A model generated the notes under the pieces. The model was not told the origin of the DNA and made no database searches. It saw only the letters and a list, made by a program, of their open reading frames with translations. From Desulfoluna butyratoxydans (GTDB taxonomy: Bacteria > Desulfobacterota > Desulfobacteria > Desulfobacterales > Desulfolunaceae): a stretch of DNA of 64,000 nucleotides. Below, in pieces: positions 41,237 to 50,607 of the stretch (positions are counted from its first letter, which is position 1; each line of letters opens with the position of its first letter). Location of the stretch: the NCBI RefSeq assembly GCF_900699765.1, contig NZ_CAADHO010000002.1, positions 868,001 through 932,000 of the forward strand, written 5' to 3'. Made by a program: the position numbers and the translations under genes.

Positions 41237-42070
41237 TTACCTGCGGGCGACGCAGAAGGTCACGTCACGGGATCGGTGGGCATCGCTGTCGGGCAAGAGC
41301 CCGTCATGGCAGCTGATGTTTCGGAACCCCCGGGCCCACAGCAGGCGGTGCAGCGTTTCGTGGGAGAAGGTATGGGTCCAGAAGCGGTAGGAATCCACCG
41401 AGCCGGATTCATCTGCCACGATATGCTGGCTGAGGCATACCCCTTGCTCTTCATAGCAAAAGGACCGGGACAGGGCGAGGTAGGGCCGGTCCCTCCAGAA
41501 TCCCTTGTCCGAAGCTTCCCATTGCGGGTCGGGAAGGGTGGCGAGAACGCCTTCGTTCATGACGTCGAAGACAAAGACCCCGCCCGGCACCAGGGCCCGG
41601 TGGACCTTTGCAAGGAGGCGGTTCTGCTGTGAAGGTGTCAGGACCCCAAAGTCACAAAAGATCATGATGATGAGGTCGTACCGGCTGTCATGGTCCAGCT
41701 CCAGGTAGTTTTGGTTCAGGTAGGAGATCTTTAGCCCGCTTTTCCGGGCCGCCTGCCGGGCATATTTGATGGAGGTGGCGGAGATGTCCACTCCGGTGAG
41801 CCTGTGGCCGAGCCGGGCCAGCTTGTCGCAGTAGAGGCCGGGGCCGCAGCCCAGGTCCAGGATGTCAAGGGGCTTGTCCGGGGCCTGACCCAGGATCCAG
41901 TTTACCGTGTCCGTGATGGTCGCCTCTTTTCGGCTGGCGAGGTCTGTGGCCTGGCTCAGGTGGGTTTCAAGGAGCCGGGCACCGATGTACGGGTCGTCCC
42001 ACATGGTTGCTGTAGCAGGGGCGTAGAGTTCGGGCTTTTTGGATGCGTCGATGAGTTGTTTGATGTTCAT
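41237..42070 (-). CDS. Class I SAM-dependent methyltransferase
   Basis: This 277-residue protein has the Rossmann methyltransferase signature: motif I LDILDLGCGPGLYCDKLARLG (about 70-90), acidic motif II LTGVDISATSI, the YDLIIMIFCDFGVL motif IV-like block, and the LVPGGVFVFDVMNEG loop. The N-terminus (IDASKKPELYAPATATMWDDPYIGARLLETHL) is typical of a small-molecule methyltransferase family. The substrate is not determinable. The start MNIKQLIDASKK at 42070 follows GAGGTTTTC. In-frame codons upstream were rejected for lack of a ribosome-binding site. Confidence 0.85.
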   Translation of the reverse strand: MNIKQLIDASKKPELYAPATATMWDDPYIGARLLETHLSQATDLASRKEATITDTVNWILGQAPDKPLDILDLGCGPGLYCDKLARLGHRLTGVDISATSIKYARQAARKSGLKISYLNQNYLELDHDSRYDLIIMIFCDFGVLTPSQQNRLLAKVHRALVPGGVFVFDVMNEGVLATLPDPQWEASDKGFWRDRPYLALSRSFCYEEQGVCLSQHIVADESGSVDSYRFWTHTFSHETLHRLLWARGFRNISCHDGLLPDSDAHRSRDVTFCVARR

Positions 42071-42378
42071 GAAAACCTCATGGTCCGGCCGTCCTTTGAC
42101 GGAGCTGTGCCGGAATTGTCTTATGTTGAAGGTGACATACGGTGCAGGAGGGGCGGCGCGTAAAAAAAAGGCGGGGGCTGTGTCGCAAAGGCGCACCTCA
42201 CCGGTCCCGGGCCTTGGCCACCGCGCGTCCCAAATAGAGAAAAGGGGGATATGTCTTAGATGGTTTTCATGATCCGATGACTATAAATGTGGTGGATGGA
42301 CCTGTCAATCTCTTGTATGGTTGGTGCGTTATTTATCCCCTTAATGTATGAACAGCCCCGTTAGGAGAAAGAGAGTTC
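42071..42378. other. Divergent region between methyltransferase and radical SAM gene
   Basis: This 308-base region separates the divergent methyltransferase and radical SAM starts. It contains AACAGCCCCGTTAGGAG just before the radical SAM gene, sharing AACAGCCCCGTT with the hairpin after dus. No gene is accepted here. Confidence 0.4.
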
Positions 42379-43716
42379 ATGACGGTGACCACGGATTTGA
42401 ATCAACAGCCGGAATCGGTAATGGACGATGAAGAGATGCGCTCCTGCTGCCTGGGGAACCTGGTGGTGATTATCAACACCAGGGGGGCCATTCCCACGGC
42501 CAAGGGGACTTACCCGGCGCGTTTCGGGATCTATGGCGAGATCCGGAGCCGGGAGTTTGCCTTTCACTTCAACCCCACCGGAGAGATCCGCTACATGCGC
42601 GGGCTGACGCGGGCCTGGCCCCATCCCTGGGAGTGGCTGAAGCGGAGCTGGGGCAACGACTGGGTTTACTACTCCGTGGGGCTGGACAGGGGCCAGGGCC
42701 GGGTGAAGGACTGGGTGGGGGAGGACTACCTGCCCTGCCTCTCCTATGAGAGCAACGCCATCCGGGAGGTGACCCCGTACACGGAGCCGGGCATTGCCCG
42801 GGCTTTTTCCGCCTGGTCCCAGGTCTACGGGACCCTCTGCACCACCTCCCTTGAGGTGCTGGCCCCGGAGATGCGCGCCTTTGTGGAGCAGGTCATCAAG
42901 GCCAACGACGACTCCGCCCTGATCCGGCGGGCCGAAGACCTGCACCGCATCATCGGCGGCCGGGTAAGCGTTTTGCCCCCGGACACCCGCCATGTGGACT
43001 ACGAGGTGATCCCCCTGAACATCGCCGACGGCTGCCTCTACAAGTGCCGCTTCTGCTCGGTGAAATCCCGGGCACCCTTTGCCTCCAGGAGCGACGAGGA
43101 GATCGCCGCCCAGATCGAGGCCCTGAAAGGGTACTACGGCTCAAGCCTCCAAAATTTTAACGCCCTGTTCCTGGGAGATCACGACGCCCTGGCCGCGGGT
43201 GGAGAGCGGGTGGCCCATGCCGCGCAGACCGCCTGTGAGGCCTTTGGCTTCGGGGCATCCAAAGGGGCGCCCCCCTCGGTATTTCTCTTTGGGAGCTGTG
43301 CCTCGTTTTCCAAGGCCGGGGACGAGACCTTCAAGGCCCTTGAGGCGTTGCCCTGCACCGTTTACATCAACCTGGGCCTGGAGTCCGCGGACAACGACAC
43401 CCTGAAGATGCTCGGCAAGCCCATTACCGCGGCCATGGTCACCGAGGCCCTGCACAAAATGGTGTCGGTGAACGCCCGCTACCCGTCGGTGAACGTCACC
43501 GCCAATTTTCTTCTGGGCACCACCTTTTCCAAGGCCCATCACGCGTCCATCATGGCGCTTCTGGGGTCGGTTTCCCGGGAAGAGGGGGCCAAGGGCTGCG
43601 TCTATCTTTCGCCCCTGGTGGAGACCCAGCGCCGCGAAGAGGTGCTGCCCATGTTCCACGAGATCAAGGAAGCAAGCGGCCTTCCCGCCTATGTTTACTT
43701 GATCCAGAGACTTTAA
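42379..43716 (+). CDS. Radical SAM protein
   Basis: This 445-residue protein carries the radical SAM cluster motif CLYKCRFC (CxxxCxxC, about residue 219). TIM-barrel features follow, such as NALFLGDHDALA, VYINLGLESADNDTLKMLGKP (the GLES glycine-rich strand) and NVTANFLLGTTFS. The first 200 residues form an unrelated N-terminal region rich in aromatic residues (WPHPWEWLKRSWGNDWVYYSVG). The GLESADNDTLKMLGK pattern recalls HemN/Elp3-like radical SAM enzymes that act on tRNA, tetrapyrroles or bacteriochlorophyll-type substrates, but the exact role is not clear. AGGAGAAAGAG precedes the start at 42379. Confidence 0.85.
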   Translation: MTVTTDLNQQPESVMDDEEMRSCCLGNLVVIINTRGAIPTAKGTYPARFGIYGEIRSREFAFHFNPTGEIRYMRGLTRAWPHPWEWLKRSWGNDWVYYSVGLDRGQGRVKDWVGEDYLPCLSYESNAIREVTPYTEPGIARAFSAWSQVYGTLCTTSLEVLAPEMRAFVEQVIKANDDSALIRRAEDLHRIIGGRVSVLPPDTRHVDYEVIPLNIADGCLYKCRFCSVKSRAPFASRSDEEIAAQIEALKGYYGSSLQNFNALFLGDHDALAAGGERVAHAAQTACEAFGFGASKGAPPSVFLFGSCASFSKAGDETFKALEALPCTVYINLGLESADNDTLKMLGKPITAAMVTEALHKMVSVNARYPSVNVTANFLLGTTFSKAHHASIMALLGSVSREEGAKGCVYLSPLVETQRREEVLPMFHEIKEASGLPAYVYLIQRL

Positions 43717-43830
43717 ATTAGGACGCATCGCACCTTTTCATACCCTCTCAGGAATGCTATATAATGCGCCGTCTGAGACAATAATTTCATCCAAACAACC
43801 CGTGACGTATCATCCCCATCGGAGCCCAGC

Positions 43831-45048
43831 ATGCACGAATTGATCATGATCCATATCTACGGCCAGGACAAGCCCGGCCTTGCCGCACAAATGACAGGTA
43901 TTCTGGCTGAATACGATGTGGAGATCCTGGACATGGGCCAGACCGTGATCCACGATAATCTCTCATTGGGTATTCTCATTCGGATTCCTGTCAAGCATGA
44001 GGCGGCACCCATCGTCAAAGAGGTTCTTTTTGCGGCCCATGATCTGGATATCAACGTAAAATTCCGGCCCATCTCCGATGCCCGCTACCGGGACTGGGTG
44101 GCGGCCTCCGGGAAGAAGCGGTACATCGTTACCCTGTTGGGCCGCAAGGTCACGGCCGTGCACATGGCCGAGGTGACCCGGGTCCTGGCCGAGAGCGGAC
44201 TCAACATCAACGGCGTGACCCGCTTGTCCGGCCGCATGCCCCTGACCGACGTGGAGAAGACCGAAAAGCCGGTCTGCATCGAACTCTCCCTGCGCGGCAC
44301 CCCCGACGAGCTGGAGGGCATCCGCAAAAAATTCCTGGAGATCACCGCCCGCCTGGGCATCGATATCGCCCTGCAGGAGGAGACCCCCTACAGGCGAAAT
44401 CGCCGCATGGTGGCCTTTGACATGGATTCTACTCTTATTCAGGCCGAGGTCATCGACGAATTGGCCGCCGAAGCCGGGGTAGGGGAGAAAGTGGCCGCCA
44501 TCACCGAATCGGCCATGCGTGGCGAGATCGATTTCAAGGAGAGCTTGCGGCGCAGGCTCGGGCTCCTGGAAGGACTCTCAGAAGAGAGCATGCAGAAAGT
44601 GGCCGAGCGAATCCCCATGACCGACGGGGCCGAGCGCCTCATCGCCAACCTCCGCCAGTTTGGCTACAAAACCGCCATCCTCTCAGGGGGCTTTACCTAT
44701 TTCGGGCGGATCCTCCAGAAAAAGCTGGGCGTGGACTACGTCTACGCCAACGAGCTGGAGATCAAGGACGGCAAACTCACCGGCAAGGTGGTGGGGGACA
44801 TCGTGGACGCCGCCAAAAAGGCCGAACTCCTCCAGATGCTCGCCAAGAAAGAGGAGATCAATCTCCAGCAGGTCATTGCCGTGGGTGACGGGGCCAACGA
44901 TCTGCCCATGCTGAACCTGGCAGGCCTCGGCATCGCCTTTCATGCCAAACCCGTGGTGAAACAGGGCGCCCGCCAGTCCATCTCCACCCTCGGCCTCGAC
45001 AGTATTTTGTATCTGGTGGGCGTTAGAGATCGGGATACCCTTATCTGA
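43831..45048 (+). CDS. serB: Phosphoserine phosphatase with N-terminal ACT domains
   Basis: This 405-residue enzyme hydrolyses phosphoserine in the last step of serine synthesis. Two ACT-type amino-acid-sensing domains occupy about 1-80 (MIHIYGQDKPGLAAQMTGILAEY) and 95-180 (RYIVTLLGRKVTAVHMAEVTRVL). The HAD phosphatase domain starts at MVAFDMDSTLIQAEVIDELA, with motif I DMDST. Motif II is AILSGGFTYF and motif III is VIAVGDGANDLPML. The tandem ACT part suggests allosteric serine feedback. The start MHELIMIHIYGQ at 43831 fits the ACT domain. A strong terminator follows. Confidence 0.95.
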   Translation: MHELIMIHIYGQDKPGLAAQMTGILAEYDVEILDMGQTVIHDNLSLGILIRIPVKHEAAPIVKEVLFAAHDLDINVKFRPISDARYRDWVAASGKKRYIVTLLGRKVTAVHMAEVTRVLAESGLNINGVTRLSGRMPLTDVEKTEKPVCIELSLRGTPDELEGIRKKFLEITARLGIDIALQEETPYRRNRRMVAFDMDSTLIQAEVIDELAAEAGVGEKVAAITESAMRGEIDFKESLRRRLGLLEGLSEESMQKVAERIPMTDGAERLIANLRQFGYKTAILSGGFTYFGRILQKKLGVDYVYANELEIKDGKLTGKVVGDIVDAAKKAELLQMLAKKEEINLQQVIAVGDGANDLPMLNLAGLGIAFHAKPVVKQGARQSISTLGLDSILYLVGVRDRDTLI

Positions 45049-45078
45049 TCCGCCCCGACGAAACACGTGAACAAGAGG

Positions 45079-45119
45079 CCCCGTCGCTTTGATGTGCTAC
45101 AAAAGCGGCGGGGTTTTTT
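45079..45119 (+). terminator. Intrinsic terminator after serB
   Basis: Arms CCCCGTCGCTTT (45079-45090) and AAAGCGGCGGGG (45102-45113) pair with one G-T and an 11-base loop, followed by six T's. Confidence 0.9.
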
Positions 45120-45242
45120 ATTATATAACGGGTATGTGAGGGCCTTTATGCTGCATCGGTTGACCACCGGTGGCCATTCACGGGATACTCGTTGATTGCA
45201 AGCCTTTCCCCCCTATCACACCGACGAGAAAGGAGAGACACC

Positions 45243-46454
45243 ATGCAGTACAGGCATGTTCCGCAAACGGGCGACAGGCTGTCCGCCCTGGGGTTCGGGG
45301 CCATGCGCCTGCCCATGACCGAAGAGGGCCAGGTGGATGAGGACCGGGCCATCCGGCAGATCCGGTCTGCCGTGGACAGCGGCGTCAACTATCTGGATAC
45401 GGCCTGGCCTTACCACGGCGGCCAGAGCGAGACCATCCTGGGCCGTGCCCTGAAAGACGGCTACCGGGACAAGGTGAAGGTCGCCACCAAGCTGCCCTCC
45501 TGGCTGGTCAATGCCCGCGGGGAGATGGACACGTACCTGAACACCCAGCTGGATAAGCTCGGGGTGGATTGCATCGATTATTATCTGCTCCATGCCCTGG
45601 ACGGCAAAAGCTGGGATAAGCTGGAGAGCCTGGGTGTTATCGATTTCATGGATACGGCCCTTGCCGATGGCAGAATCAAGAACGCAGGGTTCTCCTTCCA
45701 CGGCAGCGTGGAGGATTTCAAGCGCATTGTGGACGCCTACCCCTGGACCTTTTGCCAGATCCAGTACAATTTTCTGGACCAGGAGAACCAGGCAGGCACC
45801 GAAGGCCTGGAATACGCGGCCGCAAAGAACCTGGGCGTGATCATCATGGAACCCTTGCGGGGCGGGAACCTGGGGGCGCCCGAGGCTCCTCCGGCCATCC
45901 AAAAAATCTGGGACGAAGCGCCGGTCTCCCGCACGCCTGTGGCCTGGGCCCTGCAGTGGGTCTGGAACCGCCCCGAGGTGACGGTGGTCCTTTCGGGCAT
46001 GAACGACGAAACCCACATCAAGGAGAACCTTGCCATCGCAGAGATCGCCCTGCCCGGTTCCCTGACCCCCGAAGAGTGCACGCTGGTGGACCGGGTGGCC
46101 GACACCTACCATGAGCTCATGCGCGTGGGCTGTACCGGCTGCGGGTACTGCATGCCCTGTCCGGCCGGGGTCATGATCCCGGCGGCGTTTGAAGTGTTCA
46201 ACAAGGTGCACCTGTTCGGAAAGAAAGAGGAAGGAAAGTTTCTCTACGCCCTTCGCCTCGGCGGCGTCCTGAGGCCCGGCGGCACGGGCTACGCGTCCCA
46301 GTGCGTCCAGTGCGGGGAGTGCCTGGATAAATGCCCCCAGCACATCGACATCCCCGAAGTCCTCTCTGAGCTGGTGGATGAACTGGAAGACGAGCACCTG
46401 CCAGAGCGCCTGGCCGCGGCCAGGAAGATGATGGGGTTGAAATCGGCTGATTAA
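45243..46454 (+). CDS. Aldo/keto reductase with C-terminal 4Fe-4S ferredoxin domain
   Basis: This 403-residue protein has a TIM-barrel aldo/keto reductase domain (LGFGAMRLPM, YLDTAWPYHGGQSE, KLPSWLV, YYLLHALDG, GFSFHGSVEDF) up to about 300. The ferredoxin-like C-terminus has two Cys clusters, GCTGCGYCMPCPAGVMIP and CVQCGECLDKCPQHIDIP. This architecture belongs to a family common in anaerobes and probably couples NAD(P)H or Fe-S electrons to a carbonyl substrate that is unknown here. AAAGGAGAGACACC precedes the ATG at 45243. The upstream in-frame codon at 45192 lacks support. The palindromic array begins about 30 bases after its stop. Confidence 0.9.
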   Translation: MQYRHVPQTGDRLSALGFGAMRLPMTEEGQVDEDRAIRQIRSAVDSGVNYLDTAWPYHGGQSETILGRALKDGYRDKVKVATKLPSWLVNARGEMDTYLNTQLDKLGVDCIDYYLLHALDGKSWDKLESLGVIDFMDTALADGRIKNAGFSFHGSVEDFKRIVDAYPWTFCQIQYNFLDQENQAGTEGLEYAAAKNLGVIIMEPLRGGNLGAPEAPPAIQKIWDEAPVSRTPVAWALQWVWNRPEVTVVLSGMNDETHIKENLAIAEIALPGSLTPEECTLVDRVADTYHELMRVGCTGCGYCMPCPAGVMIPAAFEVFNKVHLFGKKEEGKFLYALRLGGVLRPGGTGYASQCVQCGECLDKCPQHIDIPEVLSELVDELEDEHLPERLAAARKMMGLKSAD

Positions 46455-46483
46455 AGCGGCCTGTGGCGATAAGCCGGAGATGC

Positions 46484-47851
46484 GTAGGATGGGCAAAGGC
46501 AAGGCCGTAGCGGTTGGCATGGCGACGGTTTTTGCGCCGTGCCCATCGCGTGTGAAATAAAGATGGGCACGCTCCGCTTTGCCCATCCTACGGATGTCAC
46601 AGTGCGACCGTGGTGGATATGCCGAAGGTGCGTAGGATGGGCAAAGGCAAGGTCGTAGCCGTTGGCATGGCGACGGTTTTTGCGCCGTGCCCATCGCGTA
46701 TGAAATAAAGATGGGCACGCTCCGCTTTGCCCATCCTACGGATGTCACAGGGCGACCGTGGTGGATATGCCGAAGGTGCGTAGGATGGGCAAAGGCAAGG
46801 TCGTAGCCGTTGGCATGGCGACGGTTTTTGCGCCGTGCCCATCGCGTGTAGTGACGGTGCCCATGTGGGGATGTTATGGCTTTGGGGTGGTGCGGGTTCA
46901 TGGTGCAAAGATGGGCACGCTTCGCTTTGCTCATCCTACGGATGCCACAGGGCGACCGTGGTGGATATGCCGAAGATGCGTAGGATGGGCAAAGGCAAGG
47001 CCGTAGCGGTTGGCATGGCGACGCTCTTGGCGCCGTGCCCATCGCGTGTGGTGACGGTGCCCATGTGGGGATGTTATGGCTTTGGGGTGGTGCGGGTTCA
47101 CCGAGCAACGATGGCCACGCTCCGCTTTGCCCATCCTACGGATGTCACAGGGCGACCGGAGTGGATATGCCGAAGGTTCGTAGGATGGGCAAAGGCAAGG
47201 CCGTAGCCGTTGGCATGGCGACGCTCTTGGCGCCGTGCCCATCGCGTGTTGTGACGGTGCCCATGTGGGGATGTTATGGCTTTTGGATGGTGCGGGTTCA
47301 CCGAGCAAAGATGGGCACGCTCCGCTTTGCCCATCCTACGGATGTCACAGGGCGACCGTGGTGGATATGCCGAAGGTGCGTAGGATGGGCAAAGGCAAGG
47401 TCGTAGCCGTTGGCATGGCGACGCTCTTGGTGCCGTGCCCATCGCGTGTAGTGACGGTGCCCATGTGGGGATGTTATGGCTTTGGAGTGGTGCGGGTTCA
47501 CCGAGCAAAGATGGGCACGCTCCGCTTTGCCCATCCTACGGATGCCATAGACCGGCCGGTGGCGATGTTCCGAGACCACGTAGGATGGGCAAAGGCCAAG
47601 CCGAATCCGTTGGGATGGCGACGGTCTTGGCGCCGTGCCCATCGCGTGTGGTGACGGTTCCCATGTGGGGATGTTATGGCTTTGGGGTGGTGCGGGTTCA
47701 TGATGCAACGATGGGCACGCTTCGCTTTGCCCATCCTACGGATGTCATAGACCGGCCGGTGGCGATGTTTCGAGACTACGTAGGATGGGCAAAGGCCAAG
47801 CCGAACCCGTTGGGATGGGGACTGTCTTGGCGCCGTGCCCATCATGTCCGG
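46484..47851. repeat. Tandem array of eight palindromic units (148/200-base)
   Basis: Units start at 46484, 46632, 46780, 46980, 47180, 47380, 47580 and 47780. The first two spacings are 148 bases and the other five exactly 200. Each unit opens with GTAGGATGGGCAAAG, which is inverted near its end as CTTTGCCCATCCTAC. Inside are GATGGGCACG-type inverted segments, so each can fold into a long cruciform. The 200-base form contains about 52 extra bases starting GTGACGGTGCCCATGTGG. Later units show drift (for example GGCCAAGCCG for GGCAAGGCCG). The last unit is partial and stops just before the stop codon of the minus-strand membrane protein gene. Open frames of up to 139 codons occur on both strands but reflect the periodic GC-rich sequence. 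Confidence 0.95.
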
Positions 47852-47876
47852 GGAAACCATGGACGCCGGCGTTTGC

Positions 47877-48827
47877 CTAAGCTGCCTTGGTTTCCCTGGC
47901 GTGGGATGACCGGATGCGGTGCCACAGGTTCAGGAGCTGTACGGCGGTGATGGCGGCGATGAGCCTGGGGACCCAGAGCCAGAACACGCCGATGCCCAGG
48001 GGGAGAAAGAGGGCGGGGTCTTCGATCATGGCGTGGTTGATGCCGATGGAGAGGTGGAGCTGGGTAAGCTCATGGTCGGTGAAGGTGTTCTCCTTGGTCT
48101 CTTCCACGATGACGGCGGCCCCGTAGGAGAGGCCGAAAAGGGTGGCGGTGAGCCAGAGGATGCCCATTTTCCTGTCCACGCCCATGACGGACATAAAGGG
48201 CCCCAGGGGGCGCAGGATCACGGGGATGGCCCCTCCGGCCTTCATCACCTGAAGGGCCACCATGATGGTCATGATAATGGCCAGGATCTTGGCTGCGAGC
48301 CCCGCGGTTGCCAGGGCCCACGCCTTGGCAAGGGGAGCAAAGGCCCCTTTGGAGGCTGCGGCAAGGCCTGCGCCTGCGGGGGCAACATCGGGCGGGTTCA
48401 GCACCAGGGCGCAGATGGCCACGGTGATGACCGAGGTGGTGAGGCGCAGGAGGGTGGCTTTCACCGGGTTGAGCCCGGCCTGCCCCTGGATGGCGCTCTC
48501 CTGGATGAGGTTGTGGCTGACGAGGAGGAATATCGCCACCAGGGTCATGTGTTCCGGGGCCATGGGCAGTACGAGCATGGCGGCAACAGCCCCGTAGATG
48601 CCGGTGAGCAGGCCGATGATCAGGGGCAGGGCCGCCACCGGGGGCAGTGAGAGAACCCCCATCACCGGGGAGAGGATAAAATCGAGTTTTGTGATGATGC
48701 CGGTGTAGTCCAGCACCAGGGTAAAAAAGGAGATGGGGATAAGGATCTTCATCATCCAGAGAAATCCGAACCATCCCTTTGCCACGCCCTCCCGGGCGGC
48801 TTGTGCGACTGTTGCCCTGCTCATCAT
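47877..48827 (-). CDS. Nucleoside-recognition (Gate) domain membrane protein
   Basis: This 316-residue integral membrane protein has about nine hydrophobic helices and Gate-domain features shared with FeoB C-termini, SpmA/B and nucleoside carriers. Examples are FTLVLDYTGIITKLDFILSPVMGVLSLPPVAALPLIIGLLTG and FLLVSHNLIQESAIQG. The second half repeats the pattern (GAIPVILRPLGPFMSVMGVDRKMGILWLTATLFGLSYGAA). The substrate is unknown. The ATG at 48827 has AAGGTTGG upstream and is preferred over the TTG at 48836. Its stop lies at the edge of the palindromic array. Confidence 0.8.
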   Translation of the reverse strand: MMSRATVAQAAREGVAKGWFGFLWMMKILIPISFFTLVLDYTGIITKLDFILSPVMGVLSLPPVAALPLIIGLLTGIYGAVAAMLVLPMAPEHMTLVAIFLLVSHNLIQESAIQGQAGLNPVKATLLRLTTSVITVAICALVLNPPDVAPAGAGLAAASKGAFAPLAKAWALATAGLAAKILAIIMTIMVALQVMKAGGAIPVILRPLGPFMSVMGVDRKMGILWLTATLFGLSYGAAVIVEETKENTFTDHELTQLHLSIGINHAMIEDPALFLPLGIGVFWLWVPRLIAAITAVQLLNLWHRIRSSHARETKAA

Positions 48828-48859
48828 GCTATCCAACCTTGACTGCGATGTTCCGCCGT

Positions 48860-49090
48860 TTACTCTTCCGGGGTTTCCCCAACAACTACCTTCACAGACA
48901 TTTCCTGAAAGGTGACCACGTCGTTGTTGTAGACTTTCTTTGCCTTGCGGGTTTCCACCTCACCGTTGAGCTCCACCAGCCCTTCGGAGATGACGAACTT
49001 GGCTTCGCCTCCGGCTCCGACCCAGTTGGCGATCTTGAGGACTTTGTAGAGTTCGATGGGTTCCTGCCTGATGGTGATGGTTTCGGTCAT
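48860..49090 (-). CDS. S4-domain RNA-binding protein (YbcJ/YlmH-like)
   Basis: This 76-residue protein is one S4-type domain. LYKVLKIANWVGAGGEAKFVISEGLVELNGEVETRKAKKVYNNDVV matches the small YbcJ family of RNA-binding proteins. It could bind rRNA or tRNA and modulate translation. The ATG at 49090 follows AAAGGA, with no support for longer frames. It lies about 30 bases upstream of the Gate-domain gene and in the same direction, so they may be co-transcribed. Confidence 0.87.
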   Translation of the reverse strand: MTETITIRQEPIELYKVLKIANWVGAGGEAKFVISEGLVELNGEVETRKAKKVYNNDVVTFQEMSVKVVVGETPEE

Positions 49091-49227
49091 GGCTTTTTGT
49101 CCTTTATGTGTGGGGTGCCGATTTCGTAACGGCACCTGGGTGTGTATACGGATTCTCCATAGAGCAGACGAAATACACGAAATGTTACCAAAAGAACAGG
49201 GAAAAACAGGGCGAATCCATTCATTTC

Positions 49228-50361
49228 CTACCACCCGTTGACGCGGTGCCAGGTGTCCACGACCTCTCCTGTCTTATCCACCACATGGTAGCGGTCGTAC
49301 ATGGCGGCAGTGGCGCAGGCGTGGTTGGGCAGGATGCGGACCATGGACCCGATGCCGCAGGAAGCCCAGGGAAGCTCTTTGCCGTTTCTGTCGGAAAGGA
49401 TCCCGTGCTCCTGGTTGGCCCCGGAGACAATGAGATCCTCCATGGGTGCTCCGTCCACACCGCAGACCCTTCCGTATCCCTGGTCCAGGGCTTGGGCTGA
49501 CGTGCCCCTGTCCCGGGACATGGCCATCCAGCCCGCGTCGGTGATGACCCAGCCCTTTCGCTTCTGGTGGCCGATGACCGAGGCCAGGACCGAGACGGCA
49601 ATATCCTCTTCCTTGCACACCCCAAGGCCAGCCATCACAAGATCATAGAACATGTAGACCCCGGCCCTCACCTCGGTGACGCCTGTGAGGTCCTCGGCAA
49701 AGTTGGAGGTGGGGGTGGAGCCCACGCTTACCACGGGGCAGGGAAGGCCGGATGCCCGCAAGGCTTCGGCGCAGGCCACGGCCATGGACCGTTCCTGCTC
49801 TGCCATGGCGCGGATTGCCTCGGTGGAGCGGCATTGGTAAGACTCCCCTGCGTGGGTGAGCACGCCTTTGAGGGAGACTCCGTGCTCGTTATGGAGCAGG
49901 GTGCCGATGGCAATAAGATCTTCTCCTTCCAGTGTGATGCCGGACCGGTGCCCGTCGCAGTCCAGCTCGATGAGGGCCGGAACCGTGACCCCGTGCTCAG
50001 CAGCCGCCTCGGCAACGAACCGCACCTGCTCAGCAGAGTCCAGGAGCACGGTGATCTTTGCACCTTTGTCCATCAGTCGAAAGATCCGGGGCAGCTTCAC
50101 CGGGGCAATGCCCACGGCGTAGACGATGTCCGTGATGCCCTTTTCGAAGTAGTATTCCGCCTCTTTCAGGGTGGAGACCGTGATACCGCCCTCCTGCCCT
50201 TCCAACGCCATGGTCATGACATCGATGTTCTTGGCGGTCTTGCCGTGGGGCCTTAGGTTCACCCCCAGGGCCTTCATGCGCGCGCTCAGATTTCGGATGT
50301 TCTTCTGCAGCTTGGCCTTGTCCAGAACCAGGCAAGGGGTTTCCAGTGTCGTCAGATGCAT
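49228..50361 (-). CDS. D-threonine aldolase / D-serine dehydratase (DSD1-like) PLP enzyme
   Basis: This 377-residue fold-III PLP protein has an alanine-racemase-like barrel: LETPCLVLDKAKLQKNIRNL, then LRPHGKTAKN with the PLP lysine, and LIELDCDGHRSG. A C-terminal metal-site motif PNHACATAAMYD gives the His-x-Cys zinc pair of eukaryotic-like D-serine dehydratases and D-threonine aldolases. It would cleave D-threonine or dehydrate D-serine-like substrates. The ATG at 50361 (MHLTTLETPC) follows GGAGAC. The cluster with a threonine-synthase-like enzyme, RidA and a DauR-like regulator points to D-amino-acid or hydroxy-amino-acid catabolism. Which of the two reactions it performs is uncertain. Confidence 0.85.
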   Translation of the reverse strand: MHLTTLETPCLVLDKAKLQKNIRNLSARMKALGVNLRPHGKTAKNIDVMTMALEGQEGGITVSTLKEAEYYFEKGITDIVYAVGIAPVKLPRIFRLMDKGAKITVLLDSAEQVRFVAEAAAEHGVTVPALIELDCDGHRSGITLEGEDLIAIGTLLHNEHGVSLKGVLTHAGESYQCRSTEAIRAMAEQERSMAVACAEALRASGLPCPVVSVGSTPTSNFAEDLTGVTEVRAGVYMFYDLVMAGLGVCKEEDIAVSVLASVIGHQKRKGWVITDAGWMAMSRDRGTSAQALDQGYGRVCGVDGAPMEDLIVSGANQEHGILSDRNGKELPWASCGIGSMVRILPNHACATAAMYDRYHVVDKTGEVVDTWHRVNGW

Positions 50362-50406
50362 TGGTTTTGTCTCCATGTGACCTGTGTTTGTAACTATTGT
50401 TTCGTG

Positions 50407-50545
50407 CTCCGCCTGGGAATGCTCCTCGGAGGCTCTGCCTCCATGTTGGTGTCGCCTGAGCCTGCGGTGTGTTATCCCGCGTTCGCTTTTACCTTCAGGC
50501 AAGGCAGAGCCTTGCGCCCGACACTCCCAGGCAGAGCCTGGGAGC
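50407..50545. repeat. Palindromic repeats of the GGC-AGA-GCC family
   Basis: Three hairpins with a shared core are present: GGAGGC-TCT-GCCTCC (50428-50442), GCAAGGC-AGA-GCCTTGC (50499-50515) and CTCCCAGGC/GCCTGGGAG around AGA (50524-50544). They fill the gap between the DSD1-like and threonine-synthase-like genes. The arm CTCCGCCTGGGAATG at the left edge matches a related copy at 51916-51936. Confidence 0.8.
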
Positions 50546-50607
50546 GAAGCAAACAAGCTTTACGGGCGTAGCCCCAGGCCGCCGGTGGTTTTTTCCCTTC
50601 ATTTGCC

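Noticed and set aside
45216..47708. Open frames on both strands over the palindromic array
   Set aside because: They follow from a GC-rich periodic repeat; the 200-base period is not a multiple of three, so the reading phase shifts every unit, and no start has a ribosome-binding site.
46484..47851. CRISPR array
   Set aside because: Repeats are 148-200 bases with no short identical repeats and unique spacers, and no cas genes are present.
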